Assembly: GCA_026874595.1 (NCBI GenBank)
Contig: CM049320.1
Span: forward strand, 25,024,214 to 25,088,213
Direction: 5' to 3'
Origin: Sipunculus nudus
Lineage: Eukaryota; Annelida; Sipuncula; Golfingiida; Sipunculidae
DNA length: 64,000 bases
Of this stretch, positions 1-13,442 are shown in pieces. Every line of letters starts with the position of its first letter. Position 1 is the first letter of the stretch. Below the pieces are notes generated by a model. It worked only from the letters and a program-made list of their open reading frames with translations. It did no database searches and had not been told where the DNA came from. The position numbers were made by a program, and so were the translations under genes.

Positions 1-78
1 TTCAGCTCACTCACCGTCTGGCAAAAGAGAGATAGACAATGGAATATTAGATTCGACATGTGGACTAACGCTCTTTAA
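1..78 (+). CDS. Array copy A: last exon (exon 4) of a DUF4440/SnoaL-like gene, 5' part outside window
   Basis: The window opens in the acceptor TTCAG (1-5). The coding exon is 6-78 and ends with TAA at 76-78. With the two bases left by a preceding exon 3 (AA) it reads N-S-L-T-V-W-Q-K-R-D-R-Q-W-N-I-R-F-D-M-W-T-N-A-L-stop. At 73 nt it matches exon 4 of every other copy in the array. The segment is the C-terminal strand of the NTF2-like fold, with the W-x3-D-x-x-W spacing that is typical of DUF4440/ketosteroid-isomerase-like proteins. Exons 1-3 lie upstream of the window. It is closest to exon 4 of copies E and F (SLTVWQKR...DMWTNAL), so it probably belongs to that subgroup. Whether this copy is intact cannot be judged from here. 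Confidence 0.8.
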   Translation, partial: FSSLTVWQKRDRQWNIRFDMWTNAL

Positions 79-2290
79 AACATTTCAAGACCATAGTTGG
101 AATCCTGATTGCTTTTATAGTCCAGAAATCTTTTTTATATGTGTCTCTCCGATATTACCTCGGTTCACTAATGTTGAACAGACACGAACACTCTTTCACA
201 TGAAGATTATTCTAATCTTCTTTAGAACGGTCTTTAGCTTAAACCTTCTTGTTTGTTTTGTACACCGCATCTTATCACATGGTATCTTTACTTGTATGGT
301 ATTCTTCAGCAAGGTAAAGGATCTACCATAAGTAAATAGGTTTGGTAAGGTACATTCAGCTTTACACAAAACATACCACGATTTCTAAGAAGTGCACATA
401 GGTAATACACCGAACCCCCCCTGGGGCGGACAGTCAGGGGACTTGACGATATGTCCGTTATAGCGGGGTTTCTACCCAAGGAGGTCCGGCTGCAACCACA
501 TGTCGAAGACCCAAGAATGGGACTTCAGCAACAACGAAAGCCTGTATTTTTCATATAAAATTTGATCTTACATATGTTAAATTATAATATATGAATAAAA
601 TTAATTGCTATAGGTTGTTGTTTTATTTTTCTTTTGTGGAAAAAGGATTTTAATATTAACTGGAATATTATCGTTATGACTTGTGAGAAAATAATGTTTG
701 AACATTGACTGAAATCAAAAAGACTGACTAATCTCGGCGTATACATTTCGGCACTGGCTCTGTAAAATTTCTTAAAACCTCACTGTTTCCGTGATATTAA
801 AATAATCACCTATGGAATAAATTATTTTCTGACATCTCTTTTAAGTTGTCTATTACGTCTTTCGGGATCGTAAGCAAATATGATAAAGAAATGATATTAT
901 ATATGCCTTATGATTGGTAGGTGGGACTAATTTTCGTGATGCAAATGTTACAGAATTGAATGAAGGGGATTGATTGATAACGTTAAGCCCCCGACCCGTG
1001 AATGTTACGTCTGGGTTTGTAACAGCTACGGCATTATCCTCGATCCAGGGCCTATGATATAATAAAGTGGCCCGAATTCAGAATGAATCGTAGCTTCACT
1101 TAACGCTCGACATAATAGAAACTCCGTACTGATATGGGCACTGCTTTTGATAAAAGGATACATAAATATTATTCCACCTGAAAAATAAGGTAAATTGAGC
1201 AAAACTAGCTCCGGTTTTATAGTCATTGCGAAGTGCCTAAATTATAAGAACATGCCAGACATTAAAGATACACACACATTTGCATAGATATGCGTATAAT
1301 CTTACTTGATTAGTTAAAAACCATCTTGGGCAAATGGGCTTTCAATCTCCAATTTATCTAATATATACGTTGTTATGGTTTTGTGTGTGAGTAAACAACG
1401 TCCACGTGTCTGTTTACCTGAACAACGTGACTAAAAGTGCGATATTGTGCAAAGCCCAAACTATGAAAAACATGATAGGAAACATAAAGGAAACAACGAT
1501 TAAAAGCTTGCAGAATATTAAGCTGTGATGATGGCGTGCGCGAATGTTCATGGTTTGCGTCACTAATCGCCCCTGGTGCAAAGTTTTCTTCCCCTTTGTG
1601 TACAGGAATACGCAAACGAGTTTGTATCAATATATTTCAAAGGAGAAAACATACATAGTATATTTCATGTGTATTTCTGCCTTAACATTAACGTTTATAA
1701 CCCCCTTTTTACGTAATAAACCAAAATTAACAAATTCTATAGTAATTTTCATAGTAACTAAGGAATTTTAGTTAATTATTAATTCGCAGGTGAGTTACTG
1801 TGGTGTGGTGATTCACTTCTTCTGTTCAGTGATATAATGATTTCCCCAATATATAACCATATCGATTTGATAATATGTGAACCAAGCTTAAATAATAATA
1901 AACCAGGTGAAATTTGAGTTTTAATTTGGTCCCGACTGACCATTTTACGATATGTGTAAACACTGCAAATGTTAGTCGTTTCTTTGTCTTTTTTTTGTAT
2001 TTATGTTATGGGTACTTAACTTTATTATCCCTACATGATACACAAGAAATTATATCTAAGAACTTCAAACATACAAAAAAGACAATGGCACAATTTATTA
2101 AATGTATTTTAACGGTCGATGAACTACCCTTCACGCTTCGTAAAGATCTAATTTACTCTCAGGATAATGACACGGTGTGTTTAATTGACATCTTTGTTTA
2201 TGACAGAACATTTTGTGGCCGGCCCTGAAACTCAACTGTAAGTTAAGCAATTAGGCTAATGAAGAGCTGAAGGATTTTGTGTGGTAGCTT
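79..2290 (+). other. Spacer between copies A and B; no gene seen
   Basis: This is AT-rich sequence with only short unrelated open frames and no exon-like segment with family resemblance. A GC-richer patch at about 410-500 (CCCCCCCTGGGGCGGACAG followed by a TGTCCGTTATAGCGGGG motif) looks like a piece of a dispersed repeat. A related TCTATTGCGGGG...TGTCCGG fragment lies near 47400-47440. Confidence 0.5.
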
Positions 2291-2291
2291 G

Positions 2292-2417
2292 ATCTATAAT
2301 TAAGGAGCGAAAGAGTGTAAGGACCTGCGGCTGTTTCCTTTAGGGTTGAAGAGACAAATTGCACACAAGTTCACCCTTCCGTAGAGTTGGTTCACTAGTT
2401 ACAAAATGACCACAGAA
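2292..2417 (+). pseudogene. Orphan relic of an array promoter plus exon 1
   Basis: A TCTATAATTAAGG box starts at about 2292, and an ACAAA-ATG follows at 2406. The 114-bp spacing falls within the 111-123 bp seen in the other first-exon modules. The following bases, ATGACCACAG then AAAGGTT, align with copy B (ATGACTACCG then GTAGGTT), but the donor GT has become AA. No exon 2 follows before the intact first exon of copy B at 4696. It is best read as a decayed extra first exon. It could in principle be an alternative leader of copy B using the shifted donor AG/GTTATT, but that would change the phase. Confidence 0.4.
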
Positions 2418-4440
2418 AGGTTATTGGTATTTACTCCATTGTTCTCCGATACAGTGTTTCAGTGATATTGATTGACGTTATTTTGTTGGTCATCTTATGT
2501 ATAAAACTTTGCCAAATATAAGAGCTATTTATGTACATGTACCGAGTAACCATGTAACCATGAACCCATTTAGATTGATTATTATCCTTGGTATTGTGGA
2601 TATCATTACCTGCAGAAACGGCAGCTTATTTCAAGGGGGATGTCGGAAGGTTAAGGGCAGACAATATGTATCTTTTTCTTGAATTTCGATACTGGCAAGT
2701 AACAATCACATCTATTTCGACAAAATACAACAGTAAAACAATAAAGGGAAATGTTTCAAGAATGTGTATGAAGATTTGTATTTTCCACTATGTTTCCTGT
2801 ATGTTCACCAGTCCAAATTCCAAAGGTGTGAAGTGCTTTTATTTATGCTTTATATTTCCCTATATCAACCACAAAATATTCCAGACATTTTACTGGTTTA
2901 ACCCAAACGCATACATAATGAAACTTTTTTGTGAAACATAAACCTAACGCCTACCAATTTTATGAAATGTTTCTCAGCAAAACTGCTCCATGTTGACATG
3001 AAAACATTTTCATAGCCTAGAAAGCCTAGATGAAGAATAGGAATTCTCGGTTACGGCAGATGTTCTAAAATCAGTGATCCACCTTACATTCCCTGTTGCA
3101 GCTTCGTATTTTCTTGCTTCTATCAGTGTGCACTTGGAAAATGTTCAGGCCTTTCATGACCATGCCGTGGGACGGATCCACTGTGCTAACCACAGTGAAC
3201 ATCCCTATAAACAAATGTATTTATTATGTTTTGATAACGCACGCGCACACAAGCAGATAAAAACTGTAACATTATACATATACAACTGAAAAAACAAACA
3301 AAAACATTAGATAAGGGAAGATTTCAATTCGGGACATCAAATGGTTTTCTCTTTGTTTATGAGAATACGCAGCAGTTTTGGTAACAGGGCAATCTGTACC
3401 AGTAACTTGATCTCCGATTGGTCTTTTCTGCCCTTGTTGATAAAGAACAAAAGCTGTTGGAGTCAGTTTCTCATCCAATTTTATGAAGTATGCTGGTGAT
3501 TATAAATCCATGCAAATGAAGTCGGGTTTCCAGAAGAAAGTTTGGGGTACACTGTTCTTAAAAGACCATGTATATCTATTTCCCGAAAAACCTGCATTTA
3601 CTGTGATTTTTTTAAGTCCCTTTGTAGAAGACACCTTCTGACATTGTCTCTTCAGGTTGCAGTGCCCCGTGTATGCTATTTGCACCGTAGGTCTGCATGG
3701 CCATTCGAATTTCCTTCTCACCTATCCGGCAAGCCTTGTATTATCTTTATTCATAGAAATGAATCTGCAACCATTCTTGCAAATGTGTATAGGATGATAG
3801 GTCTAAAGTGGTCAAGGCGGCGTAATTCTCAGTGTCTCAAAGGCAAAATGGCCTCTGTACATCAGATTCATTGTCATTCATCAGACCGGCCCAACGGTAG
3901 GGCACGGGTGGTCTCTCCTAATGACCTGCGATGTCACATAGAATGTGCCACGGGAACTTTTAAACTACATGTGTTTTCCCTTTTAATAGCCCTTTTGATG
4001 GACACATTTATTAATATAGCATTCAAGGCGTACCGTAGTGTTAATATCATGCAATGACGACGTAGTGACGATCATTATAGTTTCGTCTACTGCTTGCCAA
4101 CCAGACAGCGGCTAACTGGTAACAATTTTTGTAAGACGACAATGATGTCAGAGCTTAATGCATCATGCGGAAAGAGTGAAACTTTAAAATATTCTACATT
4201 ATGATGTAGACGGATCTGTACAGCTAGCGACACCTGTCGAAGAACATTGAGATTTATGTGGCACGGGGGTTTCGGTAAATAATACAGTTTATATCACATT
4301 TCATCTTCTAAGAATGATCATTTTATCTGAATGTCATTTTTTTGCACCTGTTTCATTTTAAAACCGATACTTTTGATGAAAATTATGGAATCAATCGCAT
4401 TGTGAAATGTTTTTTTTTAACACAAGATCTCATATTTCAA
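2418..4440 (+). other. Spacer upstream of copy B; no recognisable gene
   Basis: The longest open frame here (3542-4057, 171 codons from a TTG) has no recognisable domain, no family resemblance and low-complexity composition. It is not called as a gene. No repeat of high identity to other parts of the window was noticed. Confidence 0.45.
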
Positions 4441-4695
4441 TCTGGATACTGTACAATGATGGTGCATGCGTGTATATGTACAACTGGTGTGCTAAAATAG
4501 CAATGCACGTCAGAAGCGCGTCAGACCCCTAAAGTGCATGCCAAGAAGTAACATTTTGTACAGCATACTCCACTTTTCATCTATTTCTATAATTATCTAA
4601 GGATAATAGTTCAACTGTTCTGCTATACGTCTGTGAATCAGCAATTGAAGAAAGGAGAGCTTGCACAAAGTCACTCTGGTTCTCCTATAAACAAA
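4440..4695 (+). promoter_or_regulatory. Putative promoter/5' leader module of copy B
   Basis: This block is repeated, with divergence, upstream of each first exon in the array. It has a TGATG...GCATG...GTGTG stretch, a CACTGGTGT-like segment, GCATGCCA, the box TTCTATAATTATC at 4585-4597, a run around CTTGC, and finally CTCCTATAAACAAA just before the ATG at 4696. The conserved box is TATA-like and sits 111 bp upstream of the start, which suggests a core promoter or transcription-start region. Its function is inferred from conservation only. Confidence 0.5.
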
Positions 4696-7140
4696 ATGAC
4701 TACCGGTAGGTTGCTACTGTCTCTTCGTTTTGTGCTGGGTTTAAACTTAGCACGGTTAACTTTGAATTAATTTAATCAGTGGAATAGATTTACTTTTTTA
4801 CAGTCGGTTTCATATTATTGTGCATTGTTTAAGTATTTGATAACCCTCTCAAAGCCCACCTTGTTCAATCAGTAATATTATTCTTTGGATTATTAGACAG
4901 AGCTTCTGTACGAGGAAATTACCCAAAAGGGTTTGCTTAAATATTCAAGAGATGTCCGACCTACAGTTATATATTGGTCACACAATGGTGAACTTGCGAG
5001 CGTCCGTCTTTATGTCGGTTGTTGGCAGCCTCGAAGAACAAATTGCGGAAGGTTTTATAACATTATACAGTGAAATTGCAAATAGCCTTAAGCATACGGC
5101 AGTGACCCTTTTACATCAGATTTCTCTCTGGTTTGTTTATAGGATCGACTCAAGGATATGGAAAAGAAAGTTTTAAAATATAACCTCGGGACTCATTCAC
5201 CTGTGGGGTTAAACCTTCGTGAGCACATTATCATATTTGCGGTATACCATTTGCCACATAAACAATATATGCTCGTATATGGGAACTTTTCTGTACTGAC
5301 ACATGTCTGCTGCAGTACCGTGAACATATAAACCCAGGACCAAGTGCGCAAGGAATTCCCTAATGCATGTAGATCTCTTCCTGAAAATCAATCCAGGGGC
5401 AGCTTTCACCAATAACATAAACCTATCATACAGGGAAACATATACTTCAATTTTTCTCTGTCATCATGGGATCAAACTGCCAAAACCTCCCAAAAACCCA
5501 ATAAATCCGTTAATTCCTCTAATACCCCACTAGTCTGGATAATCTGATTCAAACCTAGATTAGGATCCGTCAAACACAAGCAAATGCATGCTCGTGGGAA
5601 TGTATAATGTTGGACGTATAATAACATACAGCTGCATAATGCTCATCTGAAGGAAAAAAAGCAATACTTTAGTTTTTAGGACATTAAGCCGTTATATGTC
5701 TGTAGAACGTTGTATTGTAAGGTCTTCTCATTGTGATCTTAACTCTTCGGAAACTCTAGTCTGTTAAATGCATACGAGTTCGCGTGTAATTACCCAATAG
5801 ATGATGCATTCTGTTTCTGCATGTATTTGCTATTTTTTTCTGTTAAATTGAGCCATTCACTTGTCATACCTGTACAGTTCATTAATGAACTTTGCAGTTG
5901 TTCATTAAAGAGACAGTGTTTATAACGCCCGTTTTGTCGAAGTTTGAGCTTTATTTTGCCTTCACATTGTTACCAAGCAAAGTACAGGTTGGAAGGTCAC
6001 AAGTTGGTGAGAGCAACATTTAGTGTTTTGTCATTTAAAAATTATGGTTCGTCTGATATGGAGCCAGATATCTTGGCTGAACATGTTTGGTCACAAATAT
6101 ACAATCGGCGGCCATTTAGACGGCCCCTAGATGTTACAAACACGTTAATGTAAAACGGACAGTTTCTGTACTGTGGGACGAGCGCGTGTTGTCTAACTTT
6201 ATCAAAGATGCAAGCGAATAAAACGGCCTGCACATGATAACTTTGGCTCTAGGCAGAGATATCAGGTTTTACTCGACATGGAGTATGCTTTGGTTTTATT
6301 GTTTATCGTCAATTGTATAGTTCATTGCTGACTATCAACCTGTTTCCATGTTACCGTTAGACATATGTAAACTAATGCAAGCAAATATCAGAAGGCAGTG
6401 GATGTGTTTGACGACTCCCGAATCATGATTTTTTTTGCAGTTGATGAGGATAAGCAGCAGATACTTGAACGTATCCAGATCTTCATGAAGCTCTATGCAG
6501 AAGGAGACGTGGACGGTTTGGCCCAGATGATTTACACATCTGACTGCGTCCTCATGCCACCCGATGGGCCCACATTACACGGATCTGGTAAGGTCTATAT
6601 TTAACTAATATTTGAGAGCCGTTATAATTTGAATCAGTAGTAGTTGAAGAAGAAGGTGTTGTCTCAGGAGCCATCCCAAAAACCAAGACCTTTTATTCAC
6701 ACTAATATCGCTTTTTGTTTGTAATCCATTGGGAAATTTGGGTTTTTCTTCCACAATAATGCTTAAATGTTTGAGCCACTAAGTTGGTCGACAGAAAGAG
6801 CTAAGTGATATTAATGTTGGCTCTTTAAACCTAAATCAGAATAATTAATCTTAAATGGTCACGCTCTTATGCATGTTATTTATATTGTGGTATTTGTTTT
6901 TTGATGTTTAAACATCGGCAAATATATCGTTGTATGTATCTTTTATGGTTTCTCGGATTAAATTATGAAATTTCTCAACATTGGAAGCATGTTTCTTTAA
7001 CACTGGCACAGCGGGAGCTACGCCATGCGATTTTTCTTAAATTGTAGTAGAGATAAAAAGTAGTGTTTTGTGTACCCCTTGTTAAACTAAAAGAACAAAA
7101 ATATTATTTCTAATCTGTTCACATGTTCGGGAATTTATTA

Positions 7141-7192
<52 letters not shown>

Positions 7193-10100
7193 TATTATGA
7201 TAAAATGATAATAAAAAATAATATTAAACACTGAATTATTATTTTTTTTTTTAATTTGTAAAAAAATATAAATTTGAAATATTCAAAATTTAAAAGTTAA
7301 TGAAGGTAAATTAGAACAAGAATCAGTAGTTGTAGTAGTATTAGTAGTTGTGTTAGAAGCAATCCTTAAAAGCAAGAAGTTTTATCTACCCTAATATCGC
7401 TTTTTGTTTTTAATCCATCGGTAACATTTGGTCTTTCATTAACAATAGCACATATTTATGAGCCAATAATTTGGTCGAATGAAAGCACTAATGAATATCA
7501 ATTTTGGGCTACTTAAACCTAAATCAGAATATTAAATCTAACATTGTCACACCCTTATACATGTTATTTATATGGTAGTGTTTTTTTGTTAATATTTTAA
7601 ATTGTGGCAAATATATCGTTGCGTGTGTCATTTTAAGGTTTCTAGGATTACAATATAAAATTTTCTCAACATTTGAAGCATTTTTCATTGACTCTGACAC
7701 AGCTGGAGCTAAGTGTGGCGATTTTTCTAAAATCTTAATAGAGTTAAAATATGGTGCTATGTGTACTTTTCGTTTAAATAAAAGAAAAAAAAATTCTAAC
7801 TTGTTCAAGAATTTGTCATAATTCTTTAAATTATTATTATTATCATCATTATTATTTTTAATTATAATATAAATGATAAATCAGAATAATATAATTATAT
7901 ACTGAGCAAGTAAAATATTAACTTTGTTAAATTAAAAAAAATATATAAAATATACAGAATTAAAAAGTATATGAGGGTAACGTATAATTTGAAACAGTCG
8001 TTGTTGTTGTAGTAGAAGTTGTGTCAGGAGCCATGCTAAAACCAAGAAGTGTAATTCGCACTCATATCTCTCTTTGTTGGTAATCCATTGGAACCTTGGG
8101 TCTTTCATCTATATAAACACGTATCCCAATATTTAAAGCAATAATTCATTCTTTGCATACAGAGGTGAAGAATTACATTCGCAACTCTGATGTGAAGAGA
8201 TACGTCTCGGAAAATATTGAGACTCTCAAGGAGGGGAACATGGCCATATCACGTGACCGTTTCACCGCTTATTACGCCGATGGTAGTATGGCTAGCAAAG
8301 GAAAGTAAGTGACATAAATTTCGATTATTACTTGAATTGTTGAGTAATGATATTCTTATTCACACTGCCTTAACACAGGATACAGCTTATTGGGTATGGA
8401 ATATCATCCAATCATACACACACATATAAACACTAAAGCAATGCGCGGGGCCCAACCTGCCCTGCAGGCCAAAATTAAATTTTCGCGTGCGGACTCAAAA
8501 CTAGGATACGCGGGGAGGGCATCATGATATTTTATTGCGGGTTTCTATGGACCGAAAACATGGTTATCGAGAGGAGATTTATCTAAATGTAAAGCATTAC
8601 AGGTTTGTTTATAATCCTTTGGTTATTCCATTTTCTGAATAACTATATTTTACATGTGAAATAAAATCCCTTAGTTTTGAGACCGAATTATCTGTGCAGT
8701 GACTACTGGTGAGAATATTGTACAAATATACCTGGCAAGAGTGTTGTATATTTAGGCCCTGTATACCTATATATTTGAGCCAGTCTCAGATATTACATAA
8801 CATGGCTCAGGGTAGAGCACCAGGATGCTACTTGCGATCGTATAATGGCCACTGCATGTGGTACAGCTGGCTCTTTCACCAGTTGGATATAGCTTTACAA
8901 ACCCCACAAAGATAAATGTGTGCCGATCATGGATGCGCCAAACAGGATTGGCAAGTTAAGAGAAATTCATTGGCAAAGCAGAATGACACAAATAACTTCC
9001 CGCTCATTTGATATCTATTTCTGTGTACACTACCATTAAATGGAACAGTCCCCCCCCCCTGCAGAACCATCGCCTTCCCCCCTTTTAGCTGATCATTACT
9101 GAACAGGATTAATCTCTTTGTAAACAAAAATTGTGATCTGTGGTGCGCTGGTACAGCTGATCCAACTTGTGTTGCGTAGTGTAACTCTAGGCATACAAAC
9201 TGAATAAAAGTTGATTGCTTAATGCTTGAGTTTTTTTTTTAATTTCCGTATGTGAGAATTATGTTGTTGAATATTTGTTCTCGAGGTTTTTCGTTTCACG
9301 ATAATTGTGAATTTAGAGCGAATATCAATCCCTCGGGATAAAGATGCCTCATAAAATTAAATGAATAATGATGCATCTGCACAAACGATCTAGTTATCAC
9401 ACAAAACTAGATATTTGAAAACATGGTTCGATAATCATCAATCTAATCTGTGCATGGTTTTGGTTCTGGCCTGTATAAATACATTGATTAATGAAAATGT
9501 TGATTAGAGGTAAATTAATAAATGTATGTAGTCGACTCTGACACAGGGCATAAGATAGTGACTGTAACATATATTATTTGGTATGGTGGTATTTATTTTC
9601 AATTATTAGTTAACACCAATACTGTCTTACTCAAATTTTATAGGTTCGGGTGGTTTTGCGAAAATTAAAGCCTTGCGAAACGTTCAAAATCATGAATTCG
9701 CGAAGTTTAGCCTCGCAAATATAAAGCCAACCACAGTATGCATAGAAACTATGTTTAAACTTTAATTAATTAAGTTGTAAGCTAAATATCACAGGGGCGT
9801 CTCCGTTACTGACATTTCCACATATATGGCAGTAAATAATTGTATTTTGGGAGGTGGTAATTTTTAAATTAAAAAATGATACTTGCTAAAATGGTTAACC
9901 ATAAATATATGAAAATAAATCATATATTTTTTTAGTTGGTTTCCTTTTTGGTTGTCCATTTGGTATTTTAGGGGGTTGAATGCGGGTAGGGGCGGGTGCG
10001 GGCTTTAAGCTTTATGTGCCGGGCGGATGTGGGTAAATTCATTCTATAAGGGGGCGGGGTGGTGCGGGCTGCATTATCACAACATCGGGGGGGGGGGGGG

Positions 10101-10905
10101 GGTTGTTTTGCGGGACGGGTGCGGGCTCTTACTTCCGGCCTGCGCAGGGCTCTAATATACACAAACACATACACGCATATATAGTAATTGCCTCGTTCAT
10201 TCTGACGACTTTACGTCTTACAAATAATATTTATAATCACTGATGCCCACTTCATTTATAAAGACACACGTTTGATGCATTGTAGTCAATAAACCCATTT
10301 CATTGCCTTCGAAAGGAGAGTATGCGTTTATTCCCATTCGTGTTTGTATGTTCATGACATTAATCACTTTGTAATGAAAGGGAGCTCATGAAATGGTCAG
10401 GGTACTTCGTGAATTGGAAAAGAATGATTCGATTGGATTTTGACGTGGCCTCGGGTTCGGGCGCGTCATCAAGATATACGATGATATGCACGAATGAACC
10501 CGGAAATATGAGGCAAACATAAGTGAATAAAGACAGGGTCTAGCCTCATGCGCCGCGCAGTGTTTCCCGGCAACCTGTTCAGGTCACGGTCGAGCGCCGA
10601 GCACCTCGGAGTGATGGTTTCCAGTGGTTTTCTCCGGTACACTGTTCTGAGTTTGGTCAAACACATGTCAAATAGCTTCTATCAACAGAGACCCTCACAT
10701 GGCGGAGGCATGCAGTCATTGGGATGCAGATTTATAGTTTATATATACAAGGAGGTCTATTGTTTATCCTGACGCACTTTATGTATCGAGATACTTCATA
10801 CATTTTCAATTTTAAATGTATTTTTTTTTCAGCAACCTCGGCGTCTGGATAAAGAGTGATGGACTATGGAAAGTGAAATACGACATGTGGACGAATCGTG
10901 TTTGA
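4696..10905 (+). CDS. Array copy B: DUF4440/SnoaL-like (NTF2-like) small protein, four exons
   Basis: Exons are 4696-4705 (ATG ACT ACC G), 6441-6587, 8163-8304 and 10833-10905 (TGA at 10903-10905). All junctions are GT/AG and the phases are 1, 1 and 2. The product is about 123 aa. Exon 2 gives VDEDKQQILERIQIF then YTSDCVLMPPDGPTLHGS, the helix pair and first strand of the NTF2-like fold. Exon 3 gives NSDVKRYVSENIETL, EGNMAISRD and YYADGS. Exon 4 gives NLGVWIKSDGLWKVKYDMW. No signal peptide or membrane segment is present, so it is probably cytosolic. Family members bind or convert small molecules, but the substrate is unknown here and no catalytic residues can be assigned. Intron 2 contains an internal segmental duplication and intron 3 a GC-rich patch. 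An in-frame ATG at 6398 runs straight into exon 2 and is a weaker alternative start. Confidence 0.75.
6640..8162 (+). repeat. Segmental tandem duplication inside intron 2 of copy B
   Basis: A stretch beginning with GTAGT-rich sequence and a CAGGAGCCAT motif, then CTAATATCGCTTTTTGTTT and later TTTCTCAACATT, occurs at about 6640-7320 and again at 7321-8000, with an offset near 689 bp. The first part recurs a third time at 8001-8160, just before exon 3. A single unit is the normal end of intron 2 in other copies, where CTAATATTGC-like sequence precedes exon 3 (see 16185). The intron was therefore lengthened by duplication of its own tail. Confidence 0.65.
7135..7197 (+). repeat. (ATT)n microsatellite
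   Basis: About twenty uninterrupted TTA/ATT trinucleotides sit in the first unit of the duplicated intron 2 segment of copy B. The matching place in the second unit (about 7828-7860) has only a short interrupted ATT run. Confidence 0.95.
9649..9739 (+). mobile_element. Fragment of a TIR element related to the one at 62359-62797
   Basis: The sequence carries GGTTTTGCGAAAATTAAAGCC, TTCGCGAAG and AAAGCCAACCACAGTATGC. The last motif matches the right end (CAACCACAGTA) of the complete element at 62359-62797. No matching left end was found, so this is a truncated copy in intron 3 of copy B. Confidence 0.5.
9970..10140 (+). repeat. GC-rich patch with poly-G run in intron 3 of copy B
   Basis: GCGGGTGCGGGC-like motifs occur three times around a G homopolymer at about 10087-10102, in sharp contrast with the AT-rich surroundings. 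It looks like a degraded repeat insertion. Open frames here come from base composition. Confidence 0.45.
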
Positions 10906-13018
10906 AAGAGAGGAGGTTTCAAGACCGAAGTTGAAATCATGGTTGACTACTAAAATCCAGAAACGCTTTCTATATATTTTTCCTGTTATGTCACGGTGTG
11001 TTTATTACAATCGAACACTCTTTTGCAAGCATTTTTTCCATTCTTTAGAATCGGAAGGCACAGTTCATAGCTTAAAATTTGCTTTGCTCTTTAACACATA
11101 TTAACAATACGTTTATATACGGCTATTAAAAGAGCAAGGTACAGGTATCTGCGTTCAGTAAATACATTTTCTACAGTACAATACCGTTTTACACAAAATA
11201 TGTCAAGAATTCCAAAAATAGTACGTAGAATATATTATTCGGAATAAATTTATCATGAGTGATTATTCATCCCGTTTTTTATCGTGCTTTCAATCAGAAC
11301 TACAATGATCAATTTTCTTTATGCCGTTTCCTCATCAGGTTATCCTTTCACATCCACACACAGGCTCACTTCGCCTATAGAGTATTATTCGCATTTCAGT
11401 TATTTGTTATATACACCTATATGACATGTTTGACTGAATATGTAGTTAAGCCTACATACCTCCACCGAAAGCCTGTGTTAACTTTCTTGTGGCCCTACGT
11501 ACACTACACATTTTTAGCTTCTTTCGTAAATCGTCTAAAGGTGGAGCGTCCAGGGTGACTAGTAGACAAAGTTATCGCTGTAGCTTCCGCTCAAGGGAAA
11601 GCAGGCCAGAAAGGTTCTCATATGCGGATCTCTATTGCAGCATTATTTGTCAGAGGGATGATATTGGATGAGCATACAATCGTGAAAGAGGGGTTGTTTG
11701 GTGTCTTACAGGTGTTCTTACCTATGGTAGAACGATTCCCTAGGCCCCCTCCAACATTCTTCAGACACATGATATCTTCCCGAATGCACAGCGTATCCTT
11801 TACGCCTGATTTATCCGTCTGGTAAACAACCCCCTCCCAATATCTATTTGCCGATAACCATATTTTTGGCTTGCTTCATATATGTAAACCATTTCATTAT
11901 AGTTCATTTTATAACCCCTGTTCGATCCAGGGTATCGAATAGAATGCTCATAGCATACGTGTGTTTTACACCCCAACGGACATGTATAACACCAATCTCG
12001 TGGTACTCGGATGTATACATTTTATACGACTCTTCGTCCAGACCCATGTTCAAATAACACAACTTTTCACACAAATGAAAAATAATTTCTGATTTGATTT
12101 AACCTGATAACCCATATGGACATATAAGGTAGACTATAAGGTCGACTGACCTCCGACTCATAACGTTGAAGTGTCGCTGATAACATTTTCCGCTTACACT
12201 TATATGGATATTTTGATAATTTATATGATGTATACATAATAGATATTTTGATATACCGGAGATTCAAGATAAATGTAATGCGTGAAGTCACCAAATACGT
12301 ATATTAATGATTAAACGTAAACAAATCCGTAAACTGCCGCGTTACTGGCGGCATCAGCCTGCAGTGAGGGGTGTAAAGTCTCTTTGCCAAACCCTCAAAA
12401 TCCCCTTCTTAAAAGAATTATGTGTATCGAAAGCCGTAAGGGCTGCTCATTCTCGTCAACTAATATTTTTAATAATAAGCCACCTTCAACATACTTCCTG
12501 CATTTTATTCTTTCGATAATGGTACATAAACTAGATAGGGTATGAGCATAATTGATGTCACGCGCTTCCTCTGGTCACGTGACCTAGGTACGGGGATTAT
12601 TGGCCAGTTTAACAGGTAAAAAATAGACAGAACTCTCGAAGGAAAGTATTCGATCACTCTCTTGCTTATGATGGAAATAATAATATTTAAAAAGAATCTG
12701 GCGTGACATCAAACGACTTTATCTTCATCTTGACATATGTCACCAAAAATTAATCCGTAAGCAGTGGCCTTTCATTGATTAATTGCAAAGTGAATGGTAT
12801 TGTAAGGAACGTGCCGAAGGAATTCAATCGAGTTGAGAGTCAGATGCTTGACTAGGTGATTGAAATTCATAGTTAAATCGATACAAATCGAGGGTTAATT
12901 TGTTACGCTTAGACCAAGGATTTAAAAACGAAATACGCGAGTGTTCACTATTAAAGCTGCCATTTATCAAAATAGGCAAGGAGAATCATTATATATTTGG
13001 TAAAAACATTTATAATAT

Positions 13019-13029
13019 ATATAATATAT

Positions 13030-13094
<65 letters not shown>
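13019..13094 (+). repeat. (TA)n microsatellite
   Basis: This is a near-perfect TA run in the spacer before copy C, preceded by imperfect TATATAATATA units. Confidence 0.95.
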
Positions 13095-13097
<3 letters not shown>

Positions 13098-13335
13098 CTA
13101 AACTCTCCGGGTGATTGTCTAAGAGAGTCAATGAACATAAACATAAGGGAGACACCAACGCCAGCATTTCAATCAATCATATTATCTAGATCACAGGTAC
13201 AGACTGTTGCTACATTTTCAGCTACCCCTGTAGCTTTCATCAGAGCTAGTAAGTATCTTGAAATCAGTAAAGAAAGCTGAGAATCTGACCCTTTGCTAGG
13301 TCATCGGGGCTACAGCTTGCCAGCTATACCCATTT

Positions 13336-13442
13336 ATCTGGCTGATGTCTTTTCAGAACTGGCCTTCCGGTATGTATATGTATAACTTGATACCCCAGCA
13401 GCCCTGCTTTCAAGTGGATATGTGAAGAGACATCAGCCAGAT
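13336..13442. repeat. Small inverted repeat (15-bp arms)
   Basis: ATCTGGCTGATGTCT at 13336-13350 is the exact reverse complement of AGACATCAGCCAGAT at 13428-13442, with a 77-bp spacer. It could be a MITE end pair or a hairpin. No target duplication is obvious. Confidence 0.55.

Noticed and set aside
3542-4057. 171-codon open frame as a protein-coding gene
   Set aside because: It starts from TTG, has no recognisable domain, no splice-linked neighbours and no paralog in the window. It is probably chance.
13019-13176. Minus-strand frame rich in isoleucine-tyrosine repeats
   Set aside because: It is the translation of a TA microsatellite. The same holds at 35568-35768 and 37095-37332.
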